DNA from: Syntrophaceae bacterium UBA7544
GTDB taxonomy: Bacteria; Desulfobacterota; Syntrophia; Syntrophales; Smithellaceae
Assembly (NCBI GenBank): GCA_002479215.1
Contig: DLME01000041.1
Span: 282-27,941 of the forward strand
Direction of reading: 5' to 3'
Length of the DNA: 27,660 bases
Shown here: in pieces, positions 24,758-27,660 of the stretch
How the letters are laid out: every line of letters begins with the position of its first letter
How positions within the stretch are numbered: the first letter of the stretch is position 1
Notes under the pieces: model-generated
The model's database searches: none
The model's input: only the letters and a program-made list of their open reading frames with translations
What the model was told of the DNA's origin: nothing
Position numbers and translations under genes: made by a program

Positions 24758-26521
24758 GTGCGTTTTGATGATAATAAGATTGAGGAAATCAAAAGCAGGG
24801 TAGATATTGTCGAGCTGGCTTCCGAATACCTTACTTTAAAAAAAGCAGGGCGGAATTTTATCGGGCTATGCCCTTTTCATCAGGAAAAAACGGCATCTTT
24901 CACTGTAAATCGTGAGAAACAAATATTTTACTGTTTTGGCTGCGGTGAGGGCGGCAATGTCATCACTTTTCTGATGAAAATTGCCAATAAAACTTTTCCG
25001 GAAGCAATTAAAGATTTAGCGGAAAAAACAGGAATTGTATTACCGCAGCGTTTAATAAGCAAAGAAAGCCGGGAAAAAGATTCACTGCGGGAAAACATTA
25101 CAAGCTTGAATTTAAGGGCGGCGCAGCAATTTACGCGCAATCTCTTTTCTTCCGTAGGCAAAGACGTTCGTGAATATTTGGCAAATAGGAGTATTACCGA
25201 AGAAACTATCAAACAATTCCGGTTGGGCTATGCTCCTGATAACTGGCGCTCATTGACAAATTACATAGAGGGCAGCGGCTTATCACTGAAATTAGCCGAG
25301 CAAGCGGGTTTGGTTATCGCCGGTAAAGAAGAAGGTTTCTACGATCGGTTTCGTAGCCGGCTGATTTTCCCCATTGAAAATATTTTTGGCGAAATGGTAG
25401 CTTTTGGCGGCAGAATTTTAGAAAAAGGCGAACCGAAATATTTGAATTCACCGGAATCGCCTGTTTATATCAAGGGGAAAGTTCTATATGGCTTGAATAG
25501 GACAAAAGAGGAAATCCGCAAGCATGGTTTTGCTCTTATTGTCGAAGGCTATTTTGATTTGATTTCTCTATGGAATGCAGGTATTGGCAATGTCGTTGCC
25601 ACTTTAGGCACAGCATTGACCAGAGAACATGTTGAACTTTTGCGGCGTTACACTTTGGAAGTAGTCGCTCTTTTTGATCCGGATGAGGCAGGGATAAAAG
25701 CCCTTGACCGCAGCCTGGAATTATTTTTAACCATGGGAATGCGGGCGCGGGCGTTGATATTGCCGGAAAGATGCGATCCAGATGATTATGTAAAAAAATA
25801 CGGCAAAGATAAACTTAATGAACTTATTGCGCACGCTCCGGCAATAAGTGATTACTATATTGATAATGTTTTAGGCGGCGGAAAGACTTTTGAGGAAAAT
25901 CGTGATGTCGTTAAGGTCGCCAAGGAATTTGTCGGTAAGATTAGCGATGAAATCGAAAAAAACCTTTTTATTAAGCGTATTGCGGAAAAGTTGGGTATTG
26001 ATCAGGAACTATTGAAGAAGGAGATCCATAAAAAAGATGTCCAGCTTAAACCTAAGGGTAGCAGCCAGAAGCAAACGATTGATCCTTGCATTGATCCTGT
26101 AGAAGTGCACCTAATCAGGCTATTGCTGGATTATCCACAGAAAACTGCTTATGTGGAAAGTGAAAAGGTGTTGGATTTTTTTCTACATCCGGAGTTGAAG
26201 AATCTGGGAGAAAAAATTGTTGAAGCATACAAACTGTTGGGTTTTGTAGATATCAATATTATCTTATCCGCGGATGATGATAGGCCTTTGCGTGAAAAGA
26301 TATATAAATTAAGCATTGAGGCACCACCGACAGATGATACAATGGTGGAAAAAAACTTTACTGATACTATAAGAAAAATTAAAGGAAAATGGTATAAGGA
26401 ACAAAGGCGCCAGGTCCAGTTTAAGTTGAGTCAAGCACAAGAAAGCGGCGATGAAGAACTGAAGCAACTGTTGACTTGTCAGAAGCAGAATTTGATGAAA
26501 GAAGAAAAAGAACTACACTAG
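24758..26521 (+). CDS. dnaG: DNA primase
   Basis: A 587-residue primase that makes RNA primers for replication. The N-terminal zinc finger has Cys38, His41, Cys59 and Cys62 (CPFH...CFGC). The core follows with GRILEKGEPKYLNSPES and the TOPRIM residues Glu263 (VEGYFD) and Asp307/Asp309 (FDPDEAG). The C-terminal region is the DnaB-interaction domain and is less conserved. The start is GTG at 24758, in phase with the conserved IEEIKSRVDIVELA; the ribosome site is weak. It precedes rpoD by 37 bases, the classic macromolecular synthesis arrangement. Confidence 0.97.
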   Translation: MRFDDNKIEEIKSRVDIVELASEYLTLKKAGRNFIGLCPFHQEKTASFTVNREKQIFYCFGCGEGGNVITFLMKIANKTFPEAIKDLAEKTGIVLPQRLISKESREKDSLRENITSLNLRAAQQFTRNLFSSVGKDVREYLANRSITEETIKQFRLGYAPDNWRSLTNYIEGSGLSLKLAEQAGLVIAGKEEGFYDRFRSRLIFPIENIFGEMVAFGGRILEKGEPKYLNSPESPVYIKGKVLYGLNRTKEEIRKHGFALIVEGYFDLISLWNAGIGNVVATLGTALTREHVELLRRYTLEVVALFDPDEAGIKALDRSLELFLTMGMRARALILPERCDPDDYVKKYGKDKLNELIAHAPAISDYYIDNVLGGGKTFEENRDVVKVAKEFVGKISDEIEKNLFIKRIAEKLGIDQELLKKEIHKKDVQLKPKGSSQKQTIDPCIDPVEVHLIRLLLDYPQKTAYVESEKVLDFFLHPELKNLGEKIVEAYKLLGFVDINIILSADDDRPLREKIYKLSIEAPPTDDTMVEKNFTDTIRKIKGKWYKEQRRQVQFKLSQAQESGDEELKQLLTCQKQNLMKEEKELH

Positions 26522-26558
26522 ATGAAATCGATAAATAAAATATATTGGGAGATGCCAA

Positions 26559-27660
26559 ATGGCTAAAGAACTGCAATCCGATGAATTTAAAAAATTACTT
26601 TCACTGGGTGAAGAAAAAGGATTTTTAACTTACGATGATGTCAACGATATGTTGCCGCCGGATATAACCTCTTCGGATCAGATTGATGATATTATCATGC
26701 TTTTTGGAGAAAAGAATATTGATATTATTGATACCGAACAAGGTGAAAAGCTGATGGTGAAAAAGCCGGCGGAAGATGTTGTGCCTGCTAAATTTCCAGA
26801 GACATTGGCGCTGGTGCCCGGCGCGGGAAAAACCGGAGATCCAGTCAAAATGTACTTGCGCGAAATGGGATTGGTCTCTCTTTTGAGTCGTGAAGGGGAG
26901 GTGGAAATAGCGAAAAAAATTGAAGAGGGCGCGCGCGAAACGATGTCGGCTATTTTTCGGCTAGCCGTTTCGATTAAAGAGGTTCTCAATCTTGTCGATA
27001 AACTGCAAACTGGAGAAATTCGGATCAAAAACGTTGTCGACAATATTGAGGATGAAGAAGGTTTCGTCGAAGAAGATGAACACAAAGAGAGAGTTCTAAA
27101 ACTGATTTCCAGGATTAAACTTTTCAACGACAGAAATGCCGTTTTGCGCGTTAAACTGAAATCCAAAACTATGCGTAGCAAACATCGCGAATTATTAAAC
27201 GCTGAGTTGGAAAAAAACACTAAGAATATAATTACGCTTTGCCGGAAGATCCGCTTCAGCAAAAAACAAATTTATCGATTTGTTTCCCGTCTGCGGCATT
27301 ATAACGAGGAGATAGAAAAAGCCGAAAAAGTTATTGCTCAATATAAAAAGGAAACCAGATTAACCCTTGCGCAACTGGAAAAAGCATGGGCGAAAATGAA
27401 AAGATCTAAGTCTGATGAAAAAAAAGTGGCCAAAGAAAATCGTGTTTCCATTGATCTGCTCAAAAAAAGCAAGGTAGCAATAAACGATGCGCACAAAAAG
27501 ATAAAGCAAATTGTGCGAGAAGTGGGGATACCGACAACAACTTTAAAAACTGTTGTTAAGGCCATTGAGGAAGGTGAACTTAAAGCGGATATAGCTCAAA
27601 GAAAACTTGTCGAGGCAAATTTACGCCTCGTCGTAAGCATCGCCAAGAAATACACCAATC
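26559..27660 (+). CDS. rpoD: RNA polymerase primary sigma factor, 5' part
   Basis: The frame is open from ATG 26559 to the window end (367 codons). GGGAG lies seven bases before the start. The N-terminus reads ELQSDEFKKLLSLGEEKGFL, region 1.1; region 1.2 is DPVKMYLREMGLVSLLSREGE; a long charged non-conserved insert of about 200 residues follows, and the last residues, LVEANLRLVVSIAKKYTN, are the start of region 2.1. It is the housekeeping sigma-70, not an alternative factor, given region 1.1 and the insert. DNA-binding regions 2.4 and 4 lie outside the window. It ends the his-dnaG-rpoD run as seen here. Confidence 0.97.
   Translation, partial: MAKELQSDEFKKLLSLGEEKGFLTYDDVNDMLPPDITSSDQIDDIIMLFGEKNIDIIDTEQGEKLMVKKPAEDVVPAKFPETLALVPGAGKTGDPVKMYLREMGLVSLLSREGEVEIAKKIEEGARETMSAIFRLAVSIKEVLNLVDKLQTGEIRIKNVVDNIEDEEGFVEEDEHKERVLKLISRIKLFNDRNAVLRVKLKSKTMRSKHRELLNAELEKNTKNIITLCRKIRFSKKQIYRFVSRLRHYNEEIEKAEKVIAQYKKETRLTLAQLEKAWAKMKRSKSDEKKVAKENRVSIDLLKKSKVAINDAHKKIKQIVREVGIPTTTLKTVVKAIEEGELKADIAQRKLVEANLRLVVSIAKKYTN

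Noticed and set aside
1..27660. CRISPR arrays, tRNA or rRNA genes, phage or toxin-antitoxin modules
   Set aside because: No regularly spaced repeats, no cloverleaf or rRNA sequence, and no phage or toxin-antitoxin proteins were recognised on either strand.

Overview
The window looks like chromosomal DNA of a Desulfobacterota (former Deltaproteobacteria) bacterium, possibly near the Syntrophales. This is inferred from gene content, the mix of low-GC core genes and the operon layout; no database search was possible. Two core blocks flank a mosaic accessory region of about 12 kb.

Left core block (1-7134): the 3' end of groEL; a small convergent DUF493/YbeD-like gene; then ileS, lspA and an aldo/keto reductase with a C-terminal ferredoxin-like domain, apparently one operon. 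A bidirectional terminator separates these from a convergent outer-membrane beta-barrel gene.

Accessory region (about 7400-19600): by eye this is mostly more GC-rich than the flanks and carries signs of transfer and decay. It holds an IS remnant whose transposase has lost its catalytic Glu; a second porin-like gene behind a PhoB-type promoter; a heavily damaged NtrC-family response-regulator pseudogene; a near-consensus sigma-54 promoter with an upstream dyad in front of a small exported protein of unknown function that is probably frameshifted; a complete RND tripartite efflux operon (adaptor, pump, outer-membrane factor) with its terminator; a 5' fragment of a group II intron directly behind that terminator; and a lone RraA/HMG-aldolase-like gene.

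Right core block (20029-27660): a small membrane/coiled-coil protein on the minus strand, then a co-directional run of hisI, hisG (long form), hisB (dehydratase only), an unknown exported protein, hisA, a HIT protein, a YqeY/GatB-like protein, dnaG and the 5' part of rpoD, which runs off the window.

No defence system, CRISPR array, prophage, tRNA or rRNA was recognised. The most interesting unexplained unit is the sigma-54 locus at 9796-11953, where the adjacent regulator is dead but the promoter still looks intact. The PhoB-type promoter of the second porin is the clearest new functional clue.
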